Part shown: positions 35,953-47,458 of the stretch, in pieces
How positions within the stretch are numbered: the first letter of the stretch is position 1
How the letters are laid out: each line of letters starts with the position of its first letter
DNA from: Bimuria novae-zelandiae CBS 107.79
Taxonomy: Eukaryota; Ascomycota; Dothideomycetes; Pleosporales; Didymosphaeriaceae
Assembly: GCA_010015655.1 (NCBI GenBank)
Contig: ML976772.1
Coordinates: forward strand, 128,600-192,599
DNA: 64,000 bases
Direction: 5' to 3'
Program-made: the position numbers and the translations under genes
Notes under the pieces: generated by a model
What the model saw: the letters and a program-made list of their open reading frames with translations, nothing else
Databases searched by the model: none
Told to the model about the DNA's origin: nothing

Positions 35953-36186
35953 GTTATCCAGGTTCTGTCCGCGAGAGGCATGGGGCTTGAGGCACAAGAG
36001 ATGTCTGCTCCTGTGTTTGTGGTGAAGGGCGAATTCAACATTTGAAGCTGCAGTTGAGGTTCGCGCGATTTCATAGGTCAACGCGTCCGAACTTATCGAT
36101 AAGCAACGGCGTGAAATTTCCAGCCCGCCAAAGATTTCCACCTCCAGAACGATGCGCCGAAAGCCCTGCAAGTCTTTCCACACACA
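35953..36186. promoter_or_regulatory. compact divergent promoter between membrane-protein gene and UTP13
   Basis: Only 234 bp separate the two start codons, so the genes share a bidirectional promoter. No specific factor site is claimed. Confidence 0.6.
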
Positions 36187-39002
36187 ATGGCCCAACGAAC
36201 CGCGGTGAGAACGACGTACAATATCGAGCGCACGCTCCAGCCAATTTACTCGGGCGGTAGCATCGCACTCAGCGGGGATGGGCGCATTCTTGCCGCGTGC
36301 CTGGGGGAAGATGCACTACTCACAGACGTCACAAACGGCAAAGAACTGGCCAGAGTCGAAGGAGTAGGTGCCCGACGTTGAGCATGTCGTTCCTGCAGCT
36401 GACAAGTGCGTAGGATGGCGAACCCATAACTGCATTGACGTGTAAGTTGACATCCTCTATACGGCAGCGCGAGTGCTAACGGGCCCTAGTAACGCCGTCC
36501 GCCTCCCACTTGATCGTTTGCTCTCGCTCCACGTCTATGCACATTTACTCCCTCTCTGCCTCCGACGCAGAAGACGATATCGTCGAACTCGAATTGCTCC
36601 GCTCGCTTCGCCCGCATACCTCGCCTGTGGTAACTCTGGCCGTCGATAAGACCGGGACTCTCCTTGCAACTGGTGGTGCAGACGGTGTTGTGAAGGTTTG
36701 GGATATTCGTGCAGGCTACACAACACACACCTTTCACAACCGTGGAGGTGTGGTATCGGCGCTCCATTTTTTCCAGGTCGAGGTCGCTGCACAGGATGAT
36801 GCGACTGAAGGCACCAAGAAACGGAAAAGGAGAAAGTCACAACAAGAAGATGTCTCTGAGCCGATTGGAGGCGAGATAAGCTTGGAGTACAGGCTAGCTT
36901 CAGGTGCAGAGGACGGCAAGATTCACATCTGGGACTTGCACAAACGAAAGAGTGCGGCCGTGCTGGATTCACACGTGTCTGTGGTGCGCTCCCTTGACTT
37001 TTCACCGGAACAAGACACGTTGGTATCAGGGAGCAGAGACAAAACGTTGATCGTCTGGAACGCTCGGAAGTGGAAAGCAAAACGTACCATTGCCGTACTC
37101 GAAACTCTCGAAAGTGCCGGCTTCATTGCAGGCGGCCATATTGCTTATTCCGGTGGTGAGAACGGCCGCATCCGTCTCTGGTCCACCGAGACCTCGCAAG
37201 AGATCACCCGCGAACAGGAGCCCGGAGTCGAGACCGACGCCATCGTAGAAGTTCTTCACCATCCGGACCTTCCGTATCTGATCTCAGTACATGCAGACCA
37301 GGTGCTAAACTTTCATTCCCTCGGCCCCGTTGATTCGTCTATCATGCAAGAAGTTGTGGATCCGTTACCTGTCTTCCGGAGGGTCTCTGGCACTCACGAC
37401 GAAGTGATTGATCTGGTGTACATTGGCTCGGACAGATCACTTCTCGCATTAAACACCAACTCGGAAGATGTTCGTATAGTCACTCTAAAGGAAGAGAAGC
37501 GAGTGGATGATACCACAGGAGGGAAATACATCGGGGCTGACGTCGCACTCTTGAAGGGACATGATGGTTTGATCATCTCCCTTGATGTGGATTGGTCTGG
37601 TCACTGGCTTGCAACGGGCTCTAAAGACAACACAGCTCGACTCTGGCGCATTGATCCGGAGAACAATTCGTATACGTGCGCGGCCGTCCTCACTGGTCAT
37701 GCAGAGTCATTAGGAGCTATCGCATTGCCCCACAGTGCACCTCCGGAGTCCTCGGCAGCGTACACGGACCCATTGGCTCATCCGCCTGCATATATCATCA
37801 CTGGGTCTCAAGATCGGACAGTAAAGAGATGGGATACCAGTAAAGAGATGAAGTCAAAACTGCGCGCAAAGTACACGCGAAAAGCGCATGACAAGGACAT
37901 CAACGCTGTTGACATCGATGCTTCGGGTGCACTATTTGCATCAGCGTCGCAAGACCGAACGGTCAAAATCTACTCGGCGTCAGAAGGCGAAGCTGTAGGG
38001 GTTCTCAGGGGCCATCGCAGAGGTGTCTGGACGGTGAAGTTCCAACGCAAAGAGTCTCATGCCTCAGTTTCTGGTGGTAAAGGCTTGATTGCAACCGGAA
38101 GTGCGGACAAGACCGTCAAAGTCTGGAGCTTAGCAGATTACAGTTGTGTCCTCACCCTTGAAGGTCATTCGAACAGTGTTCTCAAGCTTGCGTGGCTACC
38201 TTACAGGCCGGTGGATGCACGTGACAAGCGCGGCTCGCAAGTTGCCTCTGCCGCAGGTGACGGTCTCGTGAAGATTTGGGATGCCTCATCCGGAGAAGCC
38301 ATGTCCACACTCGACAACCACACCGACCGTGTTTGGGCACTCACCGCACACCCGACGACTGGTGCTTTGATTTCTGGTGGTGCAGACAGTGTTATCACTT
38401 TCTGGAGAGACACAACTAGCGCGACGTTGGAGGCTGCAACTACCGCAGAGACAGAGCGTGTAGAGCTCGACCAAAAGCTGCAGAACTACGCCTATTCAGG
38501 CAACTACCGCGAAGCTATCACTCTCGCGCTGCAGATGGATCAGCCAGGCCGCCTTTTCTCGCTCTTCAAGTCTGTAGTTGAGTCGGATACGCCTGACGAG
38601 GGAAGTCTCACCGGTTTGAATGCCGTCGACGAGGTAGTTGCCAGCCTCGCAGACGAACAGCTATACAAGCTTCTTTTGCGCCTGCGCGACTGGAACACCA
38701 ACGTGCGGTCTGCGCCTGTTGCGCAAAAGATCCTCTGGGCGGTCGTCAAGTCATATCCCGCATCACGCCTCGCCGGCTTGAAGCCCGCAGGCAAAGTTGG
38801 AGCGAAAGGTAGCTTGAAAGACGTCCTCGACGCTATTAAGGCGTACAGCGAGAGGCACTACAAGAGAGTGGAAGAACTGGTCGATGAGAGTTATCTGCTG
38901 GATTTTACCTTGAGAGAAATGGACGAAGTAGGCGATGTGAAAGCTCTGACGAATGGTACTGCCCAGATGGGTCTCGGTGGCGATATGGTCATGGTAGAAT
39001 AG
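36187..39002 (+). CDS. UTP13: Utp13, WD40 subunit of the U3 snoRNP / UtpB complex
   Basis: Nucleolar WD40 protein of the UtpB part of the small-subunit processome, needed for 18S rRNA maturation. Three exons: 36187-36363, a 28-nt exon 36414-36441, and 36490-39002 (introns 50 and 48 nt), 905 residues. The tiny exon carries DGEPITALT and restores the first WD repeat into LTPSASHLIVCSRS. Two beta-propellers of WD repeats are seen (e.g. LLATGGADGVVKVWDIRAGY, LASGAEDGKIHIWDLHKRK, LVSGSRDKTLIVWNARKWK, LFASASQDRTVKIYSA, LIATGSADKTVKVWSLADYS, ASAAGDGLVKIWDASSGE). The C-terminal Utp13 domain follows (VELDQKLQNYAYSGNYREAI, LALQMDQPGRLFSLFKSVV). A basic insert KKRKRRKSQQ lies inside the first propeller. 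Identity is strong. Confidence 0.94.
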
Positions 39003-39329
39003 TGGTGTGTGGGAGAGTTACGCTTAAATATACCCATTTTAAATCTCATTGTCAAACGTGCCATTTGATCTTACTATGGAACATGCAGAAGAACAGATCG
39101 CGCCATGTGTCTACAGTGCACAGGCCCAGTTCTCTTATACGAGCACCAAAAAACATGCCTATCGACCAAAGCGCAAGGTTTCCAGGAACCCGTCTCGAGC
39201 TTTACGTCCGTAGCGATCGAGCCACCACCACTAGTGGCCATCCAGGCCGCTGTGGAAAACCTCAAAGATATTAAACCTGCTACCCCGACGGAGAGCTAAC
39301 TACTCTCAGTAAAATCCTACCTGGTTGAT

Positions 39330-39985
39330 CTAATCTTTAAAAATTGAGTATTCTCGGTCTGTCCGCTGTCTCGACCCTACAATTAATATAGCCTCCATCA
39401 ACTGCGAACGCTGTCTCGTCGCAGTCCCCTTTGAAAACCAAAGCCACGTCCGTACAACGAACACCTCGTGCGTGTCAGACCCAAATCTCAGGTATAGCCC
39501 GAGTACCCTGCCTTGTGCTACAAGCAAGATCCCCTCGTCCGAAGCCCCATTATCCGAAACGACAAATTTGTTGTCATCGGCGGACATAACCTGAGCACCG
39601 CAAGCCTCTCGTCGTAGGAACCCTACAACATAATAGGGTCTGTGCAAGTGCAGATTGCTATATCGGCATAATATTCGACCGTGAGGTTGTTTTGCAAGCC
39701 TCCGATAACGAGAGGGTCATGGTCAGGCCTCCAGAACAAGGGTGGGCGGATGATCTGCAAATAGCTGCAGGGAGGAAGTGTGTCCGCGAATCTATCAAAA
39801 TCATGAGACGACGAAACGTCCTGGGGAGGGACAAGCTGTGCAAACGTCTTTTCGAAGCACTTGCAACTTGTGAAGGGGTAGTTGCGATAGGCGGGTGCAT
39901 CGGTCAGCCGACCAGTCTCTACAATCGTTCCCCGGCACTGCGAAATCTGCATACCCGCCTCCTGCCTACATATTCTATAAATCAT
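39330..39985 (-). CDS. unassigned open-frame pair, possibly a frameshifted gene
   Basis: Two overlapping minus-strand frames, 39623-39985 and 39330-39647, read like one protein broken by a +1 shift near 39640. The first ends with LTVEYYADIAICT; the other continues HRPYYVVGFLRREACGAQV, then DDNKFVVSDNGASDEGILLV and FVVRTWLWFSKG. Composition is more protein-like than other frames nearby, but no family is recognised and no GT..AG intron fits the join. It could be a decayed gene, a sequencing indel or chance. Confidence 0.2.
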
Positions 39986-41142
39986 CTACTGATCAGCGAT
40001 GCGACCTCCAATATCTCCATGCTATTCTTACAACCCAGCAGGACTGCCTTCCTGCTGGTCATATGTAGCAAGGCAAACATCGCCCAGCCTTGGCCGACCC
40101 AGACAAAAGTACAAGAATACGAGATGCAAGGCTGAAAACAATATACGGACGCAGGGAAGATGGGGTATATCGGGCACGCGAGGTCCGAAAATGGGTTAAA
40201 ACGTTTCGAAACGCCCGCGGCTGACGTACACGCTATCTTGAACTGATGGGCCGGGTTTCGCGGGGATTGGGGTGAGGGATAGCGATGCGTGCGTCTTACA
40301 GGCGTGGTGTGCACATGGGGAGAGGGCGTACAAAAATAAGTGTGAGGAGGGTACAGAGTACAGTGTGGTAAGTAAGGCTTGGGACTCGGGGATGTTGGAA
40401 ATGGTGTGGTGGCCCCCACAACGAACTCTGCCTTGAGGTGTGTAAATGTAGAAGGTACCTAGGTAGTGTACCATGTTGACCGTTTTATCATGCCAGATGG
40501 ATGCACACGACCGCGCCGCGAACACCATGCTAACCGCTGCGCGCCGTCTGACTGCGGAAGGGACGGGCCTCGCTCTGCCCGCGGCGTGAACGTGTTGGCC
40601 CCAGGGAGGGGAGGCGAGGCCCATCTAAATCCAACCACGTACGCAGATATCGATGAGATCCTTCCCGTCGTAGCACCACGTCAACGTAGAGTCGACGCTG
40701 CAAAAAGGTATGTATGGATTGCCGGCGCCATCCATGGCCGGGTCAGATAGGGCCCCAAAAATAGCCGTGCGAACTGCACATGAACGAGAGAAACAAAACA
40801 AATCTTGCCCGATGCGTGCTGGGCCCAGCCGGTTTGCCATTAAATGGCGTCGATACAGCAATATTGCCACCGCTAATGCTCCGATTCTAGGCATTTAGCT
40901 CGCGAATGCAGCACTGCGGCGACGTGAGCTGGGAGTTCATGCCTGTTCATGGGTTAGAATGCAGCTGCTGTCACCGCACTTGTACCAACGAGGCCTGACC
41001 AACAGAAGGGCTAATGTAATCAATCAACGATACTTTATCCTGTGCTTGGTCTTGAGTGCGCGCGCGCGGAGCAAAGGCGACTTTATGCGACAGAGTGTGG
41101 GCATGCGACGCACTGTTGCGGTCGCCTCTGCGGCGACTCGAG

Positions 41143-41183
41143 CCAGAGCAGCACGGCCAGAGCAGCACGGCCAGAGCAGCACG
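41143..41183. repeat. 14-bp tandem repeat, about 2.9 copies
   Basis: The unit ccagagcagcacgg is repeated at 41143-41156 and 41157-41170, with a 13-base partial copy at 41171-41183. It lies in non-coding sequence and is a candidate length-variable minisatellite. Confidence 0.9.
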
Positions 41184-42215
41184 CGGATTCGAGCCCACTC
41201 CAGGGTGGGGTCGCTTGATCCTGCTCGAGGGCGACGGACGGATCTAATGGCGCGATTGGCCTTTGCAGCTCCCCGCGAGGCGCCTGCGGGAGCTTTGTTT
41301 CCTTGGATCGTTTATGCTGGGCCCTGTCTACGCTGGCCATTCACAACCCACAGCGCCCTTGTCTGTTCTTTCAGGCGCGAAGCAGCAGAGTATCATTGGA
41401 CCACGCTTTCTGCTCCCCTGGCTACCTCGACGCCCCGCCGTCCATGGCGTTTACCTGGGCGTGTTCAGTGCTTCTGAGTGGCACGCAGCTCATCGAGCTC
41501 GAGATGGCCGGACGGTCGGGACTCTTTCTTTCTCTCTTCTGGCGGCGAACTCCAGCGGCGCAGTACAACCTCCCATCTCTAAAAGCCCCTCACGATTGAC
41601 GGCCGCTCCTTCACCGTGTCTTGTGTAACCACAACCTTTGGGCTGACATATCCGTCGTGGTCAGCAGCCGTCAGCGCTTCTCCAACACCAAGACGACCTG
41701 CAGGTGCGCCGGTCTGGAAGCGCACACTTTTCAAATCGACTATTGCTTTCTCCCGGGCGTCTATTTCTGGGCCACTCCCCTCCTTGCGCGCCATCGCTAG
41801 TTACTCGTTTTCCCACCTGGCCTATCAGCCGCCGACCTGCACTGTACACCACGCCGTTGGCGCCATACATTTAGTCTTGTGTAAGTACCCGCCAGCCTTC
41901 CCTCCCGACTCTCTCCACCATCACCCGTGCTCCCCTCTTGCCCAATCCCTCTGTCCCACCCCTCTCCAAGCGCCTGAGACAAAAGGCCAGCGCTTCGCCC
42001 TCGTCCTTGCTCCTCTTCTCCTCTCCTGCCAGCAGGTCTCACTATTGTAATACTCTGTCTCTTTACTACCGACAACTTGTCGAAAGCTGGGCTGGATCCA
42101 AGTTGCCGTTGTCCCCATAGACATTCACGCTATTCCTCCTTGCCTCACATCGTCATCTATCTATTCCATGCGCACCTCATATTCCCCCACCGCATAAACC
42201 GGAAGAAGTCATAGG

Positions 42216-43815
42216 ATGGCAACCAACGATAAGAAGTCTGTCATAGTTACCATCGAGAAACGGCATTCGAAGGACTCGCTGTCGCCACCGACAAAGTCAC
42301 CTCGCACAGCTCGCTTCGCCGAAGCTACTTCAGTGTACTCGCCCATCGACCCGCCTCCGCGATCACCATTCGATTACCCTACAAACCACTACAAGCCCCA
42401 AGCCCAGGTATCTGACGTGGGCTTCGGCTACGTCCAACCCGTCGAGATGGAGGAAACCGACAGGAAGTACCTTCCTCCGCCTACGCCAAAGACGCCACTC
42501 AGAAGCGCATTAAAGTCGCCCGGCGCACCACCGCGGACCGCAGAGACCATGATTCTCAGCCCGACCTTCAGGGAAGAGCAGGTTCTCGAGAAGCGGGAAG
42601 TGTCGACAGAGAAGGAGCAACAGAAAGACTTGGTATGTTATGCCATCTGCATTCACGTTTCCAACTCATTGACAGCGAACAGAAAATCAAAATACGAGTA
42701 CGGATAGCAAAGATATGGCTACGAGGCATCAATTTCGCATGCAGTCTTATCGTGCTCTCTATGCTCGCCACCGCCTTCTCCATCTTCAATGCAACAAAGC
42801 ACCTGCCTCCGCGAAACAACCTTCCACCGTGGGCTGTCGGACAAAAGATTTGGCCACAGGTCATGCTTCTGGTCATCGCTTCTGTCTCACTCGTCTTCTC
42901 GATTTTCGTTATGATCGCATACTCAAGAGGTGGACATCACAGAGCAGAGAAAGTTGCCGCATACTATACCGTCTTCGCCGTTGGATTCTTCATCTTCAGC
43001 ATCATCATGTGGGCTGTTGGCGCCGCTGTCCTCAACCAGAGCAAAGCACAAGGAAACAATAAAGATATGTGGGGATGGTCGTGCGTAGACAACAAGCGAA
43101 AGCACTTGTTCGAGGACGATGTGTCCTACTCGCTCATATGCCGCCTCCAGGTAAGCAAAAAACACTCAATCGCTCAAAGTCTTGCAACTAACACCAACGG
43201 CAGAACTGGTCCCTCGTATGCTGCATCATCGAAGTCGTAGTCGAGACGCTCTGCATCATCATCTACGCCATCGTCTTCTACCGCTTCTGGTCCAAGCGCA
43301 AGCTCCGCAAGTCCATGGCCATGCGCGACAAGGCCCGTTCTGACCTCTACCTCGCCCAACTCCGCTCCCAATCCGCACCCAACACCCCCGGCTTCGGACC
43401 CCTCTCCCCCCGCTCCGGCGGCTGGCGCCCTCCCCCCGGCCACCCCCAATACTACGACCCGCAGTCCCAAGCTGAAGCCGGAGAAAGCGACAGGGTGCAG
43501 TACGCCTACGCCCGTGAGATCGCCCAGCCCCAGCCCTTCTCCCTCAAAGCTCCCCCGATCAAGGTCACAGGCGCCACGCCCAAGCTCGACCAATCCGGCT
43601 TCGACGCCCCCGCGCGCACTCAAACGACCTCTCCACCGCTCTCTCCCGGTCTCGCGGGGCGCCAGAATGACCACGTTGGCGCCGCCCCCGGCGAGCAGCA
43701 GTACGCTTCCGTCCCCATCCCAGGCGCATACCAGCCGCTCGCAAGCCCAGGGTACCCGCCGCAGCCCACGCCGACAGCGCCAGGCTTCGATTTCGGACCT
43801 TCAGTCCCGAAATAA
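42216..43815 (+). CDS. four-TM MARVEL-like membrane protein
   Basis: Three exons, 42216-42632, 42683-43150 and 43204-43815 (introns 50 and 53 nt, both phase 0), 498 residues. A disordered cytosolic N-terminal region (about 140 residues, Pro/Ser-rich) precedes four TM helices: FACSLIVLSMLATAFSIF; VMLLVIASVSLVFSIFVMIA; YTVFAVGFFIFSIIMWAVGA; and, after the second intron, LVCCIIEVVVETLCIIIYAI. The loop between TM3 and TM4 holds WGWSCVDNKRKHLFEDD. The long C-terminal tail is Pro/Gln/Tyr-rich. Spacing and size of the TM bundle fit the MARVEL-like fungal proteins of the plasma membrane. No enzymatic function is visible. The start ATG at 42216 follows a CT-rich leader. Confidence 0.82.
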
Positions 43816-45301
43816 ACCTCACCAGACTGTGTCGGCGTTCTGATTTTAAAATGCTCTGGTGGTGATTGGCGTTGACATTTTACCTTTCTTTCACTTATGT
43901 CTGCGGGATCAGGGCGAAGCTGGCGATCTCGGCGGGTATACCTTGTACATGATTTTTGGGATTGGGAAAGGGCTTTGGCCGGGTTTCTTTTCTTTTCTTT
44001 GTCTCGATCGCTGACTTTGACGTTTCTTTTTGATACCTAACTATATACCTAACTTGCTATATGATGGAGGGGGTAGGGAGGAAGGAGTGGGGAGTCCACG
44101 GGGTGGATTGTACAGTGTAGAGGATTGAGAATGTGAATGATGGAATTACATCTCACGATGATTGTTGTGCATTGCTGGTGTGTATGTGATGTGTGAGGTG
44201 CGAACAGACTGTGTTCGATCGACCGCTGATGGACCTTGCGATGACGGCAGTGTATCTTGGGTGTACTGTAAAGCTACCATCGTTTCACGCTCCCCGTCTT
44301 CCAAGCGCTCCTCCTTGCCGCCGTGTAGAAAGCTCGAGAATCGTCGCTAGGTTTAGCACGCAAAAGCAATAGCGGGTACGCATGTGCGCACGCGTGCGGC
44401 CATGCCAGCAGCCGCCGACCGTAAAAGCGTGGCGAGATACTTAGCCGCCCGGGTCGGTCGGGACGGTTGGCGCCCGGGTGGGCGATGGGTGGGACGGAGC
44501 TTGTTGGGAGGTGGGATTTGTGATACGAGCGGGCTTGAGGGTGTCTGGGTGGTACGAGAGAAGCGGGTGGTGCGAGAGAGGCGGTTGAGAAGTAGGAATT
44601 TCGATAAAAAGTTTGTGAATTATAGATAAATGCCAAAAAAGCGCAGAGCGCTTCTCCCAACCTGTTCTACAAGGGTAGTTGCGAAGTTTAATGTATAGTG
44701 TGAGCATTGATACGTGGAAAGAGTGCGTGAGTGTGCGTGCGAATCTGGAAATTTTGGGAGAGCCTTTTTTCGCTCTGGTGTTATTTGGCTTCGTGGTGAG
44801 GTGTTGTCTTGCTCGCACCTTCCAAATATGTTACTTCATTTCGCGACAGCTATACCGGTGAAACAGCTGATCTCTCGGTTTTTGTTCGTGAAGATCAATA
44901 AGAAAACTGATTTTCTAGATGTTTTTGAGCTCTGGGGTGGAGTTTATAGAAGCGACTCTCGTGCGTGATCACCTCCCGCTTACTGTTGGCTAGAGAGTGC
45001 ATGATGCGTTTGCGGAGGTGATGCTCATGGAAAACGCCTGGATGAGCAATACGAGCCTTACGCAGCCTCACCAAATCTGCCCCGCCAGCAACCCACCATA
45101 GCTGACATTCCCATACTGTGCCCATATGCTTATCCTTTCACAACAACATTTGACACTTACAACAGGACGGAATATGTCACTTCACAACGGAAAGCGACAC
45201 TGATCTGCAGTGGAGACCCTGGGGATGAAAGCCACGCGTGACCACCGGTCAATTATACGCGCGAATCCGTCTCAGCCTTGTGACATTGTCTCTCATTCAA
45301 C
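43816..45301. other. intergenic
   Basis: Downstream flank of the MARVEL-like gene (with a TTTTCTTTTCTTT tract near 43988) and upstream region of the HeLo-like gene. Nothing else is recognised. Confidence 0.5.
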
Positions 45302-47458
45302 ATGTCGTTCGGCTTCTCCATTGGCGATATCATCAAGCTCGTTGAGCTTACGACCAACACATATAATGGCTGGAAGAGCGCATGCGGAATGCACGCCAGC
45401 ATCACAGAGGACCTTGCGGCGCTGCGCAGCCTCTTGTCCCGCATCGAAGCGGAAGTGCAGACACCGAACAGCCTATTTTCCAAGAACGCCGATGATTTGC
45501 AGCATTGGGAGTCTCTCTCTAAGGGTTGCTTCGATGTTGTCCGGGAACTAGCGTCGATCCTGAAAAAGCACAAGAGCCTGAGCAAAAGCCGCGCGAAGAA
45601 CTGGGACAGAATAAGGCTTGGTAGTAAGAATCTTGAGGCACTGAATACGCGTCTGCTGAAGAAGATCGAGAGCATCAGTGCGTTTGCAACCGTGCTGGGT
45701 ATTAGCTCTCAAGGTCGTTTGGAGAACACGATGTTTCCAGAGTTGATGAGGAAGGTAGACACTATTGCTGCTAAGATGCGAAAGGGCAATGGATCTATTT
45801 GCACCCTCACAACTTATGAAAATGACGACAAAGGTGTATGGAGGGAGTTCCGCAGGGAGATGGTACGAGAAGACGTGAAGAGTCGGGATATTCACAGGTA
45901 CAAAGATGCGTTGAAAACGTATCTTCTCCGACTAAAGAGTGAGGGTTTGCTCGACGAAGATGAGATACTGGAAGAGACAAAGCCCGATCAAGATATATAC
46001 AAACATATGCTAAGTGGGGAGAGATCACCCGACGAAGGATCACAAGGAACGATACCACAGGCGACGTCATCTGAATGGGAAGCTCCGGAAGAACCGCAGA
46101 ACGAAGAGACCTCAAGCAGCGCCAATCTAAGGGCGAGCAGTCCAGAAGAAGACTGCTCAAGAGAAGATAGCCATAGAGACGCCAGCCCCGAACACGGCCC
46201 GAAAATGTACGAGTCTGAAGTTGACAAATTGGAACAAGAGACGCAACATCATGCAATTGGAGAAAACATTGAAGAGATCGTCGGTGATAGTTATAGCTTC
46301 GCTGTCTCTATGCGCGAACTACATATTGACGAACCCAGGGAGGTGAAATCAACGGACAACATCAGAGAAACCAGCATGGTTGGGCCAAGGACTAGTAAAG
46401 AACTGTCGTATGTCGTGGAATCCTTGCCTGCAGGCAGGACTGCTCAAGACGAGACCGATGGGTTGATTGAAAGGATGCAGGACTCGCAGACCGAGCCTCA
46501 AGAATATTCCAATGAAAAATTATACTGGAAAAAGGATTCTGAGCCAGGACCCTCGCCAGCGCCGGAGTTGAGCAAGGACATGAGACCATGGAACACAGAC
46601 AGCGGCTTCATATGCAGCGACACGGTGGGCATTCCGAGCCTAGGCACAAATGGTGAACGAGAAATTAACTACGCTATTTCCAAACCGGAATCTAGTCCAA
46701 TCGAGCCGCAAAGTGATAGCGGCAATCTATGTTTTATTCACCCAACATTGCTAGAGGCGATGGACAGTTCCATCCCCTATAAATCCCCTAGACATACAGT
46801 CTGGAAAGACTATTACAACAGCCAACAGTCTCGGAAAATATTTACGGCAGTCCATGGATCCTTCGGTCGCCCAACGTTAGGCAGCCTTTGCAGTTGTGCA
46901 AATAGCGCGCGGATCTTCTCCCTTGGACCCATAACCGAGGAGGACAGCCATAAAGTCCTCAACTTCTTAAAAGGACTATCTCAAAAAGCCATAGCGCAGG
47001 GCAAAGACCTCCATCAGCAAATGTACCTAGACAAGATGCTAGAGCGCTGCGACCTACCTGAAAATGCAAGATACCTCCACGTCGTATTACAAGGCACCGA
47101 CGATGCAATCGGAACTCGTTCATCGCTCTGTACTGTCGAGACTGGTTTTCCATCATACGTCCGCTACTATGCTACTCGTAGCTTCATAGACAGATGGTAT
47201 GATGCATGGTCCCGGGCAGTCCGGAATAAAGCCCCCCACCCGCTCGACGTGATTCTATCCACGGCTTCACATCGTGAGCACGATATATTTGTGAGGTTCG
47301 GTGCACGATTCGCACCAAGCTCCCGGACCGATTCGTCTTCAGCAGCATCGACCAAGAGCGAGCATAATGAAGACCCGGGACCTGGAACCAACGATCACCA
47401 AGCACAAGAACTTCCGCTCTTTCTACGCTACACCCCAGAGAGAGGTGGCGACAAGTGA
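45302..47458 (+). CDS. protein with HeLo-like fungal N-terminal domain
   Basis: Single exon, 718 residues. The first ~170 residues (MSFGFSIGDIIKLVELTTN, YNGWKSACG, ITEDLAALRSLLSRIEAEV, FDVVRELASILKKHKSLSK) look like the helical fungal N-terminal domain found at the front of NACHT, ankyrin or HET-type cell-death and incompatibility proteins. No NACHT, ankyrin, HET or kinase domain follows. Instead there is a long acidic Ser/Glu-rich region (about 215-470) and a globular C terminus (RIFSLGPITEEDSHKVLNFL, LVILQG-like VVLQGTDDAIG, YYATRSFIDRWYDAWS). The C-terminal part is not recognised. Role in allorecognition or signalling is inference from the N-terminal domain only. Confidence 0.65.
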   Translation: MSFGFSIGDIIKLVELTTNTYNGWKSACGMHASITEDLAALRSLLSRIEAEVQTPNSLFSKNADDLQHWESLSKGCFDVVRELASILKKHKSLSKSRAKNWDRIRLGSKNLEALNTRLLKKIESISAFATVLGISSQGRLENTMFPELMRKVDTIAAKMRKGNGSICTLTTYENDDKGVWREFRREMVREDVKSRDIHRYKDALKTYLLRLKSEGLLDEDEILEETKPDQDIYKHMLSGERSPDEGSQGTIPQATSSEWEAPEEPQNEETSSSANLRASSPEEDCSREDSHRDASPEHGPKMYESEVDKLEQETQHHAIGENIEEIVGDSYSFAVSMRELHIDEPREVKSTDNIRETSMVGPRTSKELSYVVESLPAGRTAQDETDGLIERMQDSQTEPQEYSNEKLYWKKDSEPGPSPAPELSKDMRPWNTDSGFICSDTVGIPSLGTNGEREINYAISKPESSPIEPQSDSGNLCFIHPTLLEAMDSSIPYKSPRHTVWKDYYNSQQSRKIFTAVHGSFGRPTLGSLCSCANSARIFSLGPITEEDSHKVLNFLKGLSQKAIAQGKDLHQQMYLDKMLERCDLPENARYLHVVLQGTDDAIGTRSSLCTVETGFPSYVRYYATRSFIDRWYDAWSRAVRNKAPHPLDVILSTASHREHDIFVRFGARFAPSSRTDSSSAASTKSEHNEDPGPGTNDHQAQELPLFLRYTPERGGDK

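Larger units (their letters stand above)
39003..42215. other. long gene-poor interval
   Basis: 3.2 kb between UTP13 and the MARVEL-like gene. It contains a weak open-frame pair on the minus strand (39330-39985), a 14-bp tandem repeat (41143-41183), and at the right end (about 41880-42215) a CT-rich leader typical of the following gene. A 64-codon frame at 39105-39299 (+) has no recognisable feature and may be UTP13 3' UTR. Confidence 0.5.

Noticed and set aside
39105..39299. 64-codon + frame after UTP13
   Set aside because: Probably UTP13 3' UTR; too short and without features to call.
43980..44030. TTTTCTTTTCTTT tract as a repeat element
   Set aside because: Short pyrimidine tract typical of fungal 3' flanks.
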